Shown here one piece after another: positions 46,937 through 55,340 of a stretch of 56,438 bases of DNA. The translations under genes were made by a program, and so were the position numbers. Source of the stretch: Prochlorococcus sp. AG-347-K18 (GTDB lineage Bacteria > Cyanobacteriota > Cyanobacteriia > PCC-6307 > Cyanobiaceae); the NCBI GenBank assembly GCA_003281365.1, contig QCCF01000011.1, positions 1 to 56,438 on the forward strand, written 5' to 3'. The notes under the pieces were generated by a model. That model saw only the letters and a program-made list of their open reading frames with translations, did no database searches and had not been told where the DNA came from. How positions within the stretch are numbered: position 1 is the first letter of the stretch; the number at the start of each line of letters is the position of its first letter.

Positions 46937-47254
46937 ATGCAATTATTCCTTGCTGACTGCCAATTCCCAGATATTGAGAATCAAGTAAAAGCTTATCAAT
47001 TATTTGTGGAGGCTTGGGAAAACGGTGAAATTGCGAAATCAGACAAAACAGATAAATTTGAGATGTTATTTAGAGTGCATGCTCCAGGAGAGGGTAGGGT
47101 GGTTTGTTTATGTAACGCACATAGCGATAAAGAAATTTTTGAGCATTTTGCTCCATGGAGAGCCAAATTTGGCATTCATATGGAATTTACGCCTGTAATA
47201 AGTTGTCAAAATGTTGTTGATTACCATAAAGATTTGTTCAAAACTTTAGGGTAA
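46937..47254 (+). CDS. DUF3303 family protein
   Basis: A 105-residue protein matching DUF3303: MQLFLADCQFPDIENQVKAY at the start, FRVHAPGEGRVVCLCNAHSD in the middle and FAPWRAKFGIHMEFTPVISC near the end. It is a small ferredoxin-like alpha/beta fold found in marine cyanobacteria; function unknown. Confidence 0.86.
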   Translation: MQLFLADCQFPDIENQVKAYQLFVEAWENGEIAKSDKTDKFEMLFRVHAPGEGRVVCLCNAHSDKEIFEHFAPWRAKFGIHMEFTPVISCQNVVDYHKDLFKTLG

Positions 47255-47277
47255 ATAACTTAAAACAAAAATTTATC

Positions 47278-47454
47278 GTGAATAAACTCTTTTCCAATCT
47301 TATTTATAAAAAAGATAGAAATTATTCTTCTTCAAAAAGTAAGCTTAAGAAAGAAGAAAACGTCAAATCTAAACCTTTAATAATATTTGGTTTTATCATC
47401 TCATTAACTTCCATTTTTTTACTTTTATTCACCATTAATAATAAATTTGGATGA
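47278..47454 (+). CDS. Small C-terminally anchored membrane protein
   Basis: A 58-residue frame from GTG: a basic start (MNKLFSNLIYKKDRNY, then a Ser/Lys-rich part) and one C-terminal membrane helix (about 33-53, LIIFGFIISLTSIFLLLFTI). Not recognised. It is 23 bp downstream of the DUF3303 gene. Confidence 0.5.
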   Translation: MNKLFSNLIYKKDRNYSSSKSKLKKEENVKSKPLIIFGFIISLTSIFLLLFTINNKFG

Positions 47455-47521
47455 TATGAGTAATTAGAACTATTACTTCGTAACAAATATGTTCTATTAT
47501 ATTTTTAAAATAATTAATTAT

Positions 47522-47638
47522 ATGGCTTTTAATGAGGGAGGAATGGCATCAGGCCTTCTTATCATCGCAGTATCAATAGTTTTTGCTGCAGGTTTTGGAT
47601 TCTTAGTCCTGCATTTTGTGCCAGGTACTCCTTTTTAA
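47522..47638 (+). CDS. 38-residue single-helix membrane protein
   Basis: A 38-residue frame: MAFNEGGMASGLLIIAVSIV, then FAAGFGFLVLHFVPGTPF. The single, well-defined helix with glycine-rich start looks like a photosystem- or cytochrome-associated small subunit, but does not match one I can name. A small inverted repeat (AGTAAT/ATTACT) lies about 50 bases upstream. Confidence 0.65.
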   Translation: MAFNEGGMASGLLIIAVSIVFAAGFGFLVLHFVPGTPF

Positions 47639-47670
47639 GAAAGCAAATTAGACCAAAAATCTTTATTATT

Positions 47671-47940
47671 TTAGACATTAACAGTTTCTAAATCCTGCAT
47701 TTGATTATCATCAGAATTTGATTTCTTCTTTAATCTATAGGCATAGACTAAAGATCCTAAAGCTATTGTACTAGAAGCAAAAATCCCTGATATGAGTATC
47801 AAGGCAAAAAGACCTCCTATTATTCCCCCTTTTAATCTAAGCAAATTTGATTTAATTAAAAGTATTGAAAGAAAAACAATAGTAGCTTTAAGAGTAGAGA
47901 CTTTCAAAAAAGTAAATGGATAAAAAGGATTTAACAACAT
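47671..47940 (-). CDS. Small membrane protein
   Basis: An 89-residue protein with two hydrophobic segments (about 14-28 and about 38-68, GGIIGGLFALILISGIFASS). The end is acidic and polar (KKKSNSDDNQMQDLETVNV). Not recognised. Convergent with the 38-residue gene. Confidence 0.6.
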   Translation of the reverse strand: MLLNPFYPFTFLKVSTLKATIVFLSILLIKSNLLRLKGGIIGGLFALILISGIFASSTIALGSLVYAYRLKKKSNSDDNQMQDLETVNV

Positions 47941-47996
47941 TTCGTTGGCGGAATATAATTTGGGTTAATTCTAAAAATAAATTTAAAAAACCGCAT

Positions 47997-48021
47997 AAAA
48001 AAAGACTCAAATGAGTCTTTT
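47997..48021 (-). terminator. Rho-independent terminator of the 45-residue gene
   Basis: AAAAGACTC (48000-48008) and GAGTCTTTT (48013-48021) pair perfectly around AAAT. Read on the minus strand, a T-run follows. It lies 25 bp after the stop of the small leftward gene at 48046-48183. Confidence 0.75.
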
Positions 48022-48045
48022 AAAATCTATTTTAAATATGTTGAT

Positions 48046-48183
48046 TTATGCATCAGGGTCAAAATTCTTTAGGTTTGGACCCGCCACAAGACCAACAAGA
48101 CCAAAAAGGACTAAAGAACCAATTCCAAAGCCTGCTGCCCATGGATTGAAACCACCTAAAGCAAAAGAAGCTAATAAATTCAT
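48046..48183 (-). CDS. 45-residue glycine-rich membrane protein
   Basis: A 45-residue frame: MNLLASFALGGFNPWAAGFG, one helix (about 16-34, AGFGIGSLVLFGLVGLVAG) and a short polar end NLKNFDPDA. The glycine pattern in the helix suggests helix packing with a partner. It ends at a strong terminator, supporting a short dedicated transcript. Not the high-light-inducible (Hli) family, since its E-x-x-N-x-R motif is missing. Confidence 0.68.
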   Translation of the reverse strand: MNLLASFALGGFNPWAAGFGIGSLVLFGLVGLVAGPNLKNFDPDA

Positions 48184-48383
48184 GATTTAAAACATAATAT
48201 CTCCGAGTTAGCATACAGATTTTTATGAAAAATATACCTATATTGAGACATTTCTTCGTAATTATTAGAATGGTTTAACTATCCCTTTACAAAAAAATCC
48301 ACAAAATTTTTATTATTTGTTTTATTATCTAGGCATTGCTATTTTGTTGGCGCACTTTAAGACCATCAAAACTGTTTTTTCTA

Positions 48384-48764
48384 ATGACTTCCAACTATAC
48401 CTTTATTTATGATGGAGAATGCCCATTCTGCAATCATTTTGCTGAGCTCCTTGAGATCAAAAGCAAGTTAAATAATATTGAAATTCTTGATGGTCGTAAA
48501 AATTTAGCTCTAATTAAATCCCTCCTAGATAAAGGTTATGACTTAGATAAAGGGGCTATTCTCCTAAAAGATGAAGAGATCTTTCATGGGGCAGATGCAA
48601 TTAATACTATTTGCAAACAGATAAATAATCCCTCAAGTAGTTTACTTTTGTTACTTTCTAGAGTCTTTAAATCAAATAAACGAACAAATTTGATATTTCC
48701 TTTACTAGTCAGAGCCAGAAGATTCGCATTGATATCAAAAGGTATATCAGTATCTTTAGTTTAA
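48384..48764 (+). CDS. DCC-type thiol-disulfide oxidoreductase (DUF393)
   Basis: A 126-residue protein from ATG 48384: MTSNYTFIYDGECPFCNHFA. The D-x-x-C-P-x-C motif (DGECPFC, with Asp at about 10) is the DCC family hallmark; GAILLKDEEIFHGADAI is the second conserved part. An upstream in-frame ATG at 48336 adds 16 residues with no conserved-looking text, so the shorter start was chosen. It may act as a thioredoxin-like redox protein. Confidence 0.82.
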   Translation: MTSNYTFIYDGECPFCNHFAELLEIKSKLNNIEILDGRKNLALIKSLLDKGYDLDKGAILLKDEEIFHGADAINTICKQINNPSSSLLLLLSRVFKSNKRTNLIFPLLVRARRFALISKGISVSLV

Positions 48765-48871
48765 AAATAAAAACTTTCTAAATATTAAATAACATATTTA
48801 TAAGCTTCTGTATCAATAAATGATAATTAATTATTTCTTAGCTAGAACTAGGGGGTAACAACAAGTATTAA

Positions 48872-49057
48872 ATGATAGAAAACTTCAATCCCTTTATTTC
48901 ATTAGGCGGTGATAACCAAAAAGTTAATCATATGGCTGAAGCGGCACTTGAAATGAATTTAACTTGCAATGATTTAAAGAAGGATTTAAATTTAACTGAT
49001 GGTGATGTAGTGGATATGTTGCAACTAGTCATGGATAGGTTTAAAAATAGTAATTAA
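48872..49057 (+). CDS. Small hypothetical protein
   Basis: A 61-residue soluble protein: NFNPFISLGGDNQKVNHMAE, then AALEMNLTCNDLKKDLNLTD and GDVVDMLQLVMDRFKNSN. Helical, no membrane segment. Family not recognised. It lies 46 bp before the next gene. Confidence 0.6.
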   Translation: MIENFNPFISLGGDNQKVNHMAEAALEMNLTCNDLKKDLNLTDGDVVDMLQLVMDRFKNSN

Positions 49058-49102
49058 GTAAATATCGTAATTAATTAATCACTATATATCTTTTATTTTT
49101 TA

Positions 49103-49405
49103 ATGAAAACAGTACAAATTGAGTTTTCTAAATATGAATTAGTTAACTTTTTATGGCCTGAATTAATAGAAGACTACGGATTTGATAAGGCCAGAAAAAT
49201 AGTTTCTCAAGCTATTGACTTACAAAAAATGAATGGGACTAAAAAAAGCACCATGCCAATCATATTTTCAGGAACAGGTGGATTAGCTCTAATACCAATA
49301 CAAATGCTAGAAAAAGAAAACTTTGAGATTAGTTATAAAGATAATCAAGTTTTAATATTTAACTTAAAAAGAAAGTCATTTCAAATCTTAAATGAAGCAA
49401 ACTAA
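49103..49405 (+). CDS. Hypothetical protein
   Basis: A 100-residue protein: KTVQIEFSKYELVNFLWPEL, EDYGFDKARKIVSQAIDLQK, then a glycine patch IIFSGTGGLALIPIQML. No membrane helix. The last strand is beta-rich (FEISYKDNQVLIFNLKRKSF). Family not recognised. Confidence 0.6.
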   Translation: MKTVQIEFSKYELVNFLWPELIEDYGFDKARKIVSQAIDLQKMNGTKKSTMPIIFSGTGGLALIPIQMLEKENFEISYKDNQVLIFNLKRKSFQILNEAN

Positions 49406-49473
49406 TCTAAATTGTTGATTTCTCGATAAAGCAAAAATTACCTTATAGTTTAATAATAAATAATTAATTGATA

Positions 49474-50190
49474 ATGACTTTTGAAGCGACCTACCTTGGT
49501 TCAAATGGTTGGCTTATAAAATTTAAAAAAACCAATTTAATTATTGATCCTTGGCTCAAAGGAGATTTAATATTTCCTCCAGGTGAGTGGTTTTTTAAAG
49601 GATCATTAGAAGAAGAAATTTCAATAGATAAAAAAATAGATATTATTTTGTTAACTCAAGGATTACCTGATCACTGTCATGTTCCAACATTAGAAATGTT
49701 CAGAAAAGATATTCCTATAATTTGCCCTAAAAGTGCTGTTGAAACTTTAAAAAAAATTGGTTTTAGCTCAATTAAAGTGCTTAAGCCAACTGAAAAGACA
49801 AATCATCTTAACTTAAGTTTTGAAGCCACTGCTGGGGCTCCAGTACCACAAATAGAAAACGGATATATTGTTCGAGACGATCAAGATAATGGTTTTTATA
49901 TAGAACCCCATGGATATCTTGATGAAAATTTAAACAAGCAAAGTCTTGATGCAGTAATTACTCCTACAAAAAATTTGGAATTACCCCTAGTAGGTTCATT
50001 TGTAAAAGGTGCTGATGTAATCCCTAAATTAATTAACAAATTCAATCCAAAATATATACTTTCAAGCACCATAGGGGGAGATGCAAAATATTCAGGTTTT
50101 TTAAATAATTTTATTTCAGTTCAGGATTATGAAGAGGAATTAAATTGTAATCTTGTAGATCTAAAGAGCATGCAATCTATTATGATTTAA
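49474..50190 (+). CDS. Metallo-beta-lactamase-fold protein (COG2220-like)
   Basis: A 238-residue protein starting at ATG 49474; a TTG two codons upstream is also in frame. Opening TFEATYLGSNGWLIKF and LIIDPWLKGDLIFPPGEWFF match the UlaG-like branch. The metal motif reads LTQGLPDHCHVPTL (about 59-72), so the first His of H-x-H-x-D-H is replaced and only D-H-x-H remains. This variant is common in photosynthetic homologues, as I recall. Function unknown; metal-dependent hydrolase activity is uncertain. Confidence 0.85.
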   Translation: MTFEATYLGSNGWLIKFKKTNLIIDPWLKGDLIFPPGEWFFKGSLEEEISIDKKIDIILLTQGLPDHCHVPTLEMFRKDIPIICPKSAVETLKKIGFSSIKVLKPTEKTNHLNLSFEATAGAPVPQIENGYIVRDDQDNGFYIEPHGYLDENLNKQSLDAVITPTKNLELPLVGSFVKGADVIPKLINKFNPKYILSSTIGGDAKYSGFLNNFISVQDYEEELNCNLVDLKSMQSIMI

Positions 50191-50261
50191 ATCGATCCAA
50201 AAAGATCCTTAATCAAGTCATTTAGCTTGAAGGTAAATCTACTCTAATAGGAGCTAAAAAA

Positions 50262-50627
50262 ATTCATTCATTTTTTATTACCTCAATACTTTTATTAGCT
50301 TTAAAAAGTAGCTATGTATGTGAAGACTCAAAGCTTAATCTTGTGATGAGAAATAATATTAATGGTGACTTTTCAATAGTAGAAAAGATATCTGAGTTAA
50401 AGCCAGGAGCATTTATAAATATTAATTGGAATAAAAAAAAGCTTATGCTTCCATATTCTCTAAGAAAAGATTATATTTCCTTTACAGATAAAAAATGGGA
50501 CTGGAGGTACCAATTTAATAAGGACGGATCGCCTGATATTAATAATCCTGCTTTATACGAACTACTACCTTCTGGGGAGATTAAAACATATTCTTGTGAA
50601 ACAGAAGATAACAAGCCGAACCTATAA
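50262..50627 (+). CDS. Small secreted-type protein; start possibly ATT
   Basis: The first ordinary start is GTG at 50343 (94 residues, RNNINGDFSIVEKISELKPG). The same frame is open back to a TAG at 50223 and encodes a signal-peptide-like segment KKIHSFFITSILLLALKSSY followed by VCEDS. AGGAG at 50249-50253 sits 8 bases before an ATT at 50262. No ATG, GTG, TTG or CTG occurs in frame between 50226 and 50342. The mature part is soluble with WDWRYQFNKDGSPDINNPAL. Function unknown; the start is uncertain. Confidence 0.6.
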   Translation: MHSFFITSILLLALKSSYVCEDSKLNLVMRNNINGDFSIVEKISELKPGAFININWNKKKLMLPYSLRKDYISFTDKKWDWRYQFNKDGSPDINNPALYELLPSGEIKTYSCETEDNKPNL

Positions 50628-50676
50628 TTACAAATAAGTATTCTAGAATTTTTAACTTCTGAACTTCTTTGTAAAG

Positions 50677-53283
50677 ATGAAAAATCAAAAAAACCAAAAA
50701 AGTATTTCAAGATATGTAAAACTTGAAGATTACAAAGTTTTTGATTATGAAATTCCAGAAATTTTTTTGGACTTCGTAATTAAGAAAAATGCTGTAAATG
50801 TTACGACCAAACTAAAATTGGTAAAAAAAAATAAGAATTCCAAGATTCTAATTCTTGATGGTACGGATATATTAATAAAAAAAATATTTATAGATGACTC
50901 ACTACTGGGAAAGGAATACTACAAACAGCAAAAAAATAACTTAAAAATTGAAAATATTAACAAAGATAATTTTTCATTAAAAATTGAAGGAATAATTAAA
51001 CCGAAGGAAAATACATCCCTTTTAGGAATGTATGAGAGCAATGGAATTATAACTACTCAATGTGAGGCGGAGGGATTTAGAAGAATAAGTTTTCACTCTG
51101 ATAGGCCTGATATTCTAAGCAAATACACCGTGAGAATTGAGGCAGACAAGAATGATTACCCTGTCTTACTTTCAAATGGTAACGTCGTAAAAGAAAATAA
51201 TCTTGCAAATAATCGACATGAAATCATTTGGGAAGACCCATATCCCAAACCCTCATATCTATTTGCATTGGTAGCAGGGAAACTTAATTGTGTAAAAGAC
51301 AATTTCATAACAAAATCGAATAAAAAAGTAAAAATAAATATTTATGTTGAGCATGGCGATGAAAAATATGTTCAACATGCAATAAGTTCCTTACAGAAAT
51401 CTATGAAATGGGACGAGGATATATATAACCTTGAATACGATTTGTCATTGTTCAATATTGTTGCAGTCAGGCACTTTAATATGGGAGCAATGGAAAATAA
51501 AAGCCTTAATATTTTCAACTCAAAACTAATACTCGCTAATTCTGAAACAACAACTGATGAAGAATTAGAAAGAATAGAGGGTGTGATCGCCCATGAATAC
51601 TTCCATAATTGGACGGGGAATAGAGTGACTTGTAGGGATTGGTTTCAACTTTCTCTAAAAGAGGGTTTAACAGTGTTCAGAGATCAACAATTCACTGCTG
51701 AAGTTCATAATCGTGAAATCAAGAGACTTGATGATGCGAAATTTCTTAGAAGAAATCAATTTAGAGAGGATTCTGGTCCAACATCACATCCTGTAATGCC
51801 TGAAAAATATCAAGAAATAGACAATTTCTATACCACCACGATTTACGAGAAAGGAGCAGAAATAATTAGAATGCTTAATAAGCTTGTAAAAGATGAAAAT
51901 TTCTATAAAGGATTTAGTAATTTCATCTCAACATATGATGGAAAGGCAGCAACAATAGACCAATTTGTCGATAAAATTTTAGAGCATAATAAAGAAATCG
52001 ATCCTGAAAAGTTTAAAATCTGGTACAAGCAAAATGGAACCCCAAAAATTAAATTCAAGAGAATTTGGGATCAAACAGGCGAAAAACTTACAATTAAAGC
52101 CTCACAAAGTAATCCAATAAAAAAGAACCCATATAATGATTTACCTCTAATAATTCCTATAAATCTGGCTATATTTTGCAGTGATAATAAAACGATAGAA
52201 AAAACAGTTGTTTTAAAAACAAAAAAACAAGAATTTATTTTTAAGAATATAAGATCTGACCTCCAAATTCCGTTAGTAACTTATTTTCGCGAATTCTCTT
52301 CACCTGTTGAGTGGGAATCAGACACTACTGTGGATGAAAAATTTTTACTCTTAAAATATGAAAAAGATTTTTTTACACTATCTAATACTGTAAAAGAATT
52401 TTATAAAAAAATTATTTTATGCAGATTAGATGAAAAACCAGCTCATAAAATTGAGAATAAGTTAATAAGCATCCTAATATCATTTATAAAAAATAAAGAT
52501 ATTAATTTATCCCTATTATCAGAATTACTAAGTATTCCGACATTTGCTGAAATTGAATCGGAAATAGAAGATATAGACCCTTTAAAGATATATAAAACTA
52601 TTGACGAAATAAATCATTTATTCGGTACCAAATTAAAAGAAGAATTACATTTTAAGCACCAAGAAATAAAGAAAAATCTAGATAAAGTGTGGCCAGAAGG
52701 TAAAAATGAAAGAAAACTAATCGAAACTATCTGGAAACTACTCTTACGCAGTGATGATAAGGAAGTTAAAAGCAAAATAATTGATTATGTCGATAGTAAT
52801 TCGATGACGCTAGCAAAAGCTGCATTGAATTCTTTCAGTAGAATTAATTGTCCTGAAAGAAAAATTATTTCAAATATATTCTTCAATAAATGGAAAAATA
52901 ATAGTGTCGTTTTGGATAGTTGGTTCTCATTTAATGCATCTATAGAAGTTGATGAAAAAACAAGCAGCATTGAAAAATTATTTGAAAATAAGTTTTTTGA
53001 TTCAAAATCACCAAACACTTTAAGAGCTATATTAAATACATTCGTAACAAGAAATAGTACTTTTCATGCAATTAATGGTTCTGGTTATAAATATATTGCA
53101 AAAAAGATAATTGAATTTGATAAATTAAATCCAATAGTAATTTCCCGTTTTGTAAAAGTATTTAGTAGATATAATTATTATTCAGAACCTTACAAAAGTA
53201 ATATGATAGAAACAATAAAGCAGATTAAAAAAAACAAGCTATCAAAAAATACTAAAGAAGTTCTAGATGCAATAATAGATTAA
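50677..53283 (+). CDS. pepN: Aminopeptidase N
   Basis: An 868-residue M1-family zinc aminopeptidase, matching E. coli PepN in size. The substrate-binding motif is GAMENKSLNIF (about 269-279) and the zinc motif HEYFHNWTGNRV (about 305-316, H-E-x-x-H with the later Glu in KEGLTVF). It removes N-terminal residues during cytoplasmic peptide turnover. The C-terminal helical domain (540-868) is complete. No frame break. Confidence 0.97.
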   Translation: MKNQKNQKSISRYVKLEDYKVFDYEIPEIFLDFVIKKNAVNVTTKLKLVKKNKNSKILILDGTDILIKKIFIDDSLLGKEYYKQQKNNLKIENINKDNFSLKIEGIIKPKENTSLLGMYESNGIITTQCEAEGFRRISFHSDRPDILSKYTVRIEADKNDYPVLLSNGNVVKENNLANNRHEIIWEDPYPKPSYLFALVAGKLNCVKDNFITKSNKKVKINIYVEHGDEKYVQHAISSLQKSMKWDEDIYNLEYDLSLFNIVAVRHFNMGAMENKSLNIFNSKLILANSETTTDEELERIEGVIAHEYFHNWTGNRVTCRDWFQLSLKEGLTVFRDQQFTAEVHNREIKRLDDAKFLRRNQFREDSGPTSHPVMPEKYQEIDNFYTTTIYEKGAEIIRMLNKLVKDENFYKGFSNFISTYDGKAATIDQFVDKILEHNKEIDPEKFKIWYKQNGTPKIKFKRIWDQTGEKLTIKASQSNPIKKNPYNDLPLIIPINLAIFCSDNKTIEKTVVLKTKKQEFIFKNIRSDLQIPLVTYFREFSSPVEWESDTTVDEKFLLLKYEKDFFTLSNTVKEFYKKIILCRLDEKPAHKIENKLISILISFIKNKDINLSLLSELLSIPTFAEIESEIEDIDPLKIYKTIDEINHLFGTKLKEELHFKHQEIKKNLDKVWPEGKNERKLIETIWKLLLRSDDKEVKSKIIDYVDSNSMTLAKAALNSFSRINCPERKIISNIFFNKWKNNSVVLDSWFSFNASIEVDEKTSSIEKLFENKFFDSKSPNTLRAILNTFVTRNSTFHAINGSGYKYIAKKIIEFDKLNPIVISRFVKVFSRYNYYSEPYKSNMIETIKQIKKNKLSKNTKEVLDAIID

Positions 53284-53297
53284 TTTTTTGATGATAT

Positions 53298-53519
53298 TTA
53301 ACTAAATTTAATAATAACGATTGTAAATATTAATAATAAAATAAACATAATATACTTATTAATAAAAATATAATCAAATACATTTTTATTATTATCTTTA
53401 TTCCACTTTTTATTTACATATTCCTTAGTTATAAATTTATTAGGTCTACCACAATATAAACATGTTGGAGAAGTTTTTAAAATTAAATTTTTACATTGGG
53501 GGCACTTTTTTTTTTCCAT
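53298..53519 (-). CDS. Small zinc-ribbon membrane protein
   Basis: A 73-residue protein with an N-terminal rubredoxin-like zinc ribbon (KCPQCKNLI, then TCLYCGRPNKF) and one C-terminal membrane helix (about 50-72, INKYIMFILLLIFTIVIIKF). The soluble metal-binding head is tethered to the membrane. Function unknown. Convergent with pepN. Confidence 0.72.
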   Translation of the reverse strand: MEKKKCPQCKNLILKTSPTCLYCGRPNKFITKEYVNKKWNKDNNKNVFDYIFINKYIMFILLLIFTIVIIKFS

Positions 53520-53683
53520 AATTTAATCCTACTGAATAAAATTGAAATCAGAAACAATAAATAAAATAAGTGATTTAAATTTTATTTATTATATTTTGAT
53601 TAATAAATATCATTGCAAAAAAAAAAAAGATTCTAACTATTTAAAAAAATTCAATATAATGAAAAATTAGTATTTGGTTTGAA

Positions 53684-53845
53684 ATGTTCGCTATTGCACT
53701 TGGAATGTCCACTATCGAAAAAATCACTGTTACAATATCTGCTTCAATTTTTATAATCGCCTTTACATGGGTCTCGATAAAGGGAGATTTAAGAAAACTT
53801 GCTAATGAACTTATTGAAGATAATGAAAATAATCAGGATAATTAA
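53684..53845 (+). CDS. Small membrane protein with acidic tail
   Basis: A 53-residue frame: MFAIALGMSTIEKITVTISA, one helix (about 16-33) and an acidic end NELIEDNENNQDN. It is convergent with the 66-residue gene downstream, gap 14 bp. Not recognised. Confidence 0.6.
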   Translation: MFAIALGMSTIEKITVTISASIFIIAFTWVSIKGDLRKLANELIEDNENNQDN

Positions 53846-53859
53846 AAAAATCTTTTAAC

Positions 53860-54060
53860 TTACTTTGCATGCAAACTAGGATAATCAATAATATGCCTAA
53901 TTTCTTTTAGAGAAGAACCATAGATTTTTTCACCATTTAAGTGAACACCAATCCATTTTTCCTTTTGATTAATAAAATTACTTTTAGTAGTACCCCTCTC
54001 GAGATAATCTTTATTATCCCAATTTAAAGTTATATCCCAACCTTTATAATTTTCTATCAT
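53860..54060 (-). CDS. Small hypothetical protein
   Basis: A 66-residue soluble protein: MIENYKGWDITLNWDNKDYL and WIGVHLNGEKIYGSSLKEIR, ending HIIDYPSLHAK. The strand-rich pattern with tryptophans suggests a small beta fold. Not recognised. About 90 bp downstream of purT on the same strand. Confidence 0.6.
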   Translation of the reverse strand: MIENYKGWDITLNWDNKDYLERGTTKSNFINQKEKWIGVHLNGEKIYGSSLKEIRHIIDYPSLHAK

Positions 54061-54153
54061 TATGAAATAAAGAGCACATTCAAATAATACTCATATAGAC
54101 ATAGAACAAAAACAAAGGAAATAAGTATTTTTTTCGTTATTTTTATTTAATAT

Positions 54154-55329
54154 TTATGTAGTACTGACTTTTATTTTTAGAGCAGCTTGATCTGCATTTT
54201 TTCTAGCCAAATTAATGTCAGGATTTGATGAGAGAACAACACCCATTCTTCTGCCTTTTCTGGAAACTGGTTTGCCAAATATAAGCACTTTGGTCTTTTC
54301 AAATTCTAATGCTTCATTAAGCCCCTCATAAATAGGATTTATATACTCTTGGTTAGAGAGTATAACTCTGGTTGCAGAGGGTTCTATTAGATCTATACGC
54401 GGTATTGGTAAATTTAAAAAAGCCCTTAAATGTAATTCAAATTCATTAATATTTTGACTAACTAATGTAACCATACCAGTGTCGTGTGGTCTTGGAGATA
54501 ATTCTGAAAATATAACCTCACTTCCTTTTATAAAAAACTCTACTCCGTATAATCCAGCTCCATTAAGGTTATTTAATATTCTACTAGTCATTTTCTTAGC
54601 TTCAATAATTAAAGACTCCTTAATCTCTAAAGGTTGCCAACTACATTGATAGTCTCCATTAGATTGAAGATGTCCAATTGGTAAACAAAAAATATTTTCA
54701 CCATTTTCTTTTCTTACAGTAAGAAGAGTAAACTCACAATCAAAATTAATAAATTCTTCAATAATTACACCTTTAACCTTTCCTCTAGAATTTGCTTGTG
54801 CCTGTTTCCAAGCATTATGTAAATCATTTTTTGTTTCAACTAAACTTTGCCCTTTACCTGAAGAGCTCATTAAAGGCTTAAGTAAAAGTGGGAATCCAAT
54901 TTCATCTGCTTTTTTTTCTAAATCATCAAATTCAAAAATATAATCAAACTTCGCAGTTTTAATTTTTAAATCTTTAGAAGCTAAGTCTCTAATTTTATCT
55001 CTATTCATTGTAATTTCTACAGTTCTGGCGTTGGGAACAATATTGAATCCTTCATCCTCGAGTTCTTTTAGAGCTTCAATTGAAAGTGCCTCTATTTCTG
55101 GAACAACATAGTCAGGCTTAAATTCTTTTATAACATTTTTTAAAATATTTTTATCTCCCATATCAATTACTCTTGAATAATCAGCAACTTGCATTGCAGG
55201 AGCTTTTCCATATCGATCAATTGCAATAACTTCTAATCCTAATCTTTTAGATTCTATTACTAATTCTTTCCCAAGCTCGCCACTACCAAGTAATAAAATT
55301 CTCTTTTTAGAAAAAATTGATTCTTTCAT
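54154..55329 (-). CDS. purT: Formate-dependent phosphoribosylglycinamide formyltransferase
   Basis: A 391-residue ATP-grasp enzyme of purine synthesis, converting GAR to formyl-GAR with formate and ATP. Seen: RILLLGSGELGKELVIESKR at the start, the ATP-grasp text LLKPLMSSSGKGQSLV, the metal-binding FSELSPRPHDTGMVT and VSRKGRRMGVVLSS. Length matches E. coli PurT. It is a formate-using alternative to PurN. It begins 11 bp downstream of the 80-residue gene, on the same strand. Confidence 0.97.
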   Translation of the reverse strand: MKESIFSKKRILLLGSGELGKELVIESKRLGLEVIAIDRYGKAPAMQVADYSRVIDMGDKNILKNVIKEFKPDYVVPEIEALSIEALKELEDEGFNIVPNARTVEITMNRDKIRDLASKDLKIKTAKFDYIFEFDDLEKKADEIGFPLLLKPLMSSSGKGQSLVETKNDLHNAWKQAQANSRGKVKGVIIEEFINFDCEFTLLTVRKENGENIFCLPIGHLQSNGDYQCSWQPLEIKESLIIEAKKMTSRILNNLNGAGLYGVEFFIKGSEVIFSELSPRPHDTGMVTLVSQNINEFELHLRAFLNLPIPRIDLIEPSATRVILSNQEYINPIYEGLNEALEFEKTKVLIFGKPVSRKGRRMGVVLSSNPDINLARKNADQAALKIKVSTT

Positions 55330-55340
55330 ATATATAAAAC

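Noticed and set aside
47004-47198. Second plus-strand frame inside the DUF3303 gene
   Set aside because: Out-of-frame reading of a gene whose main frame matches a known family.
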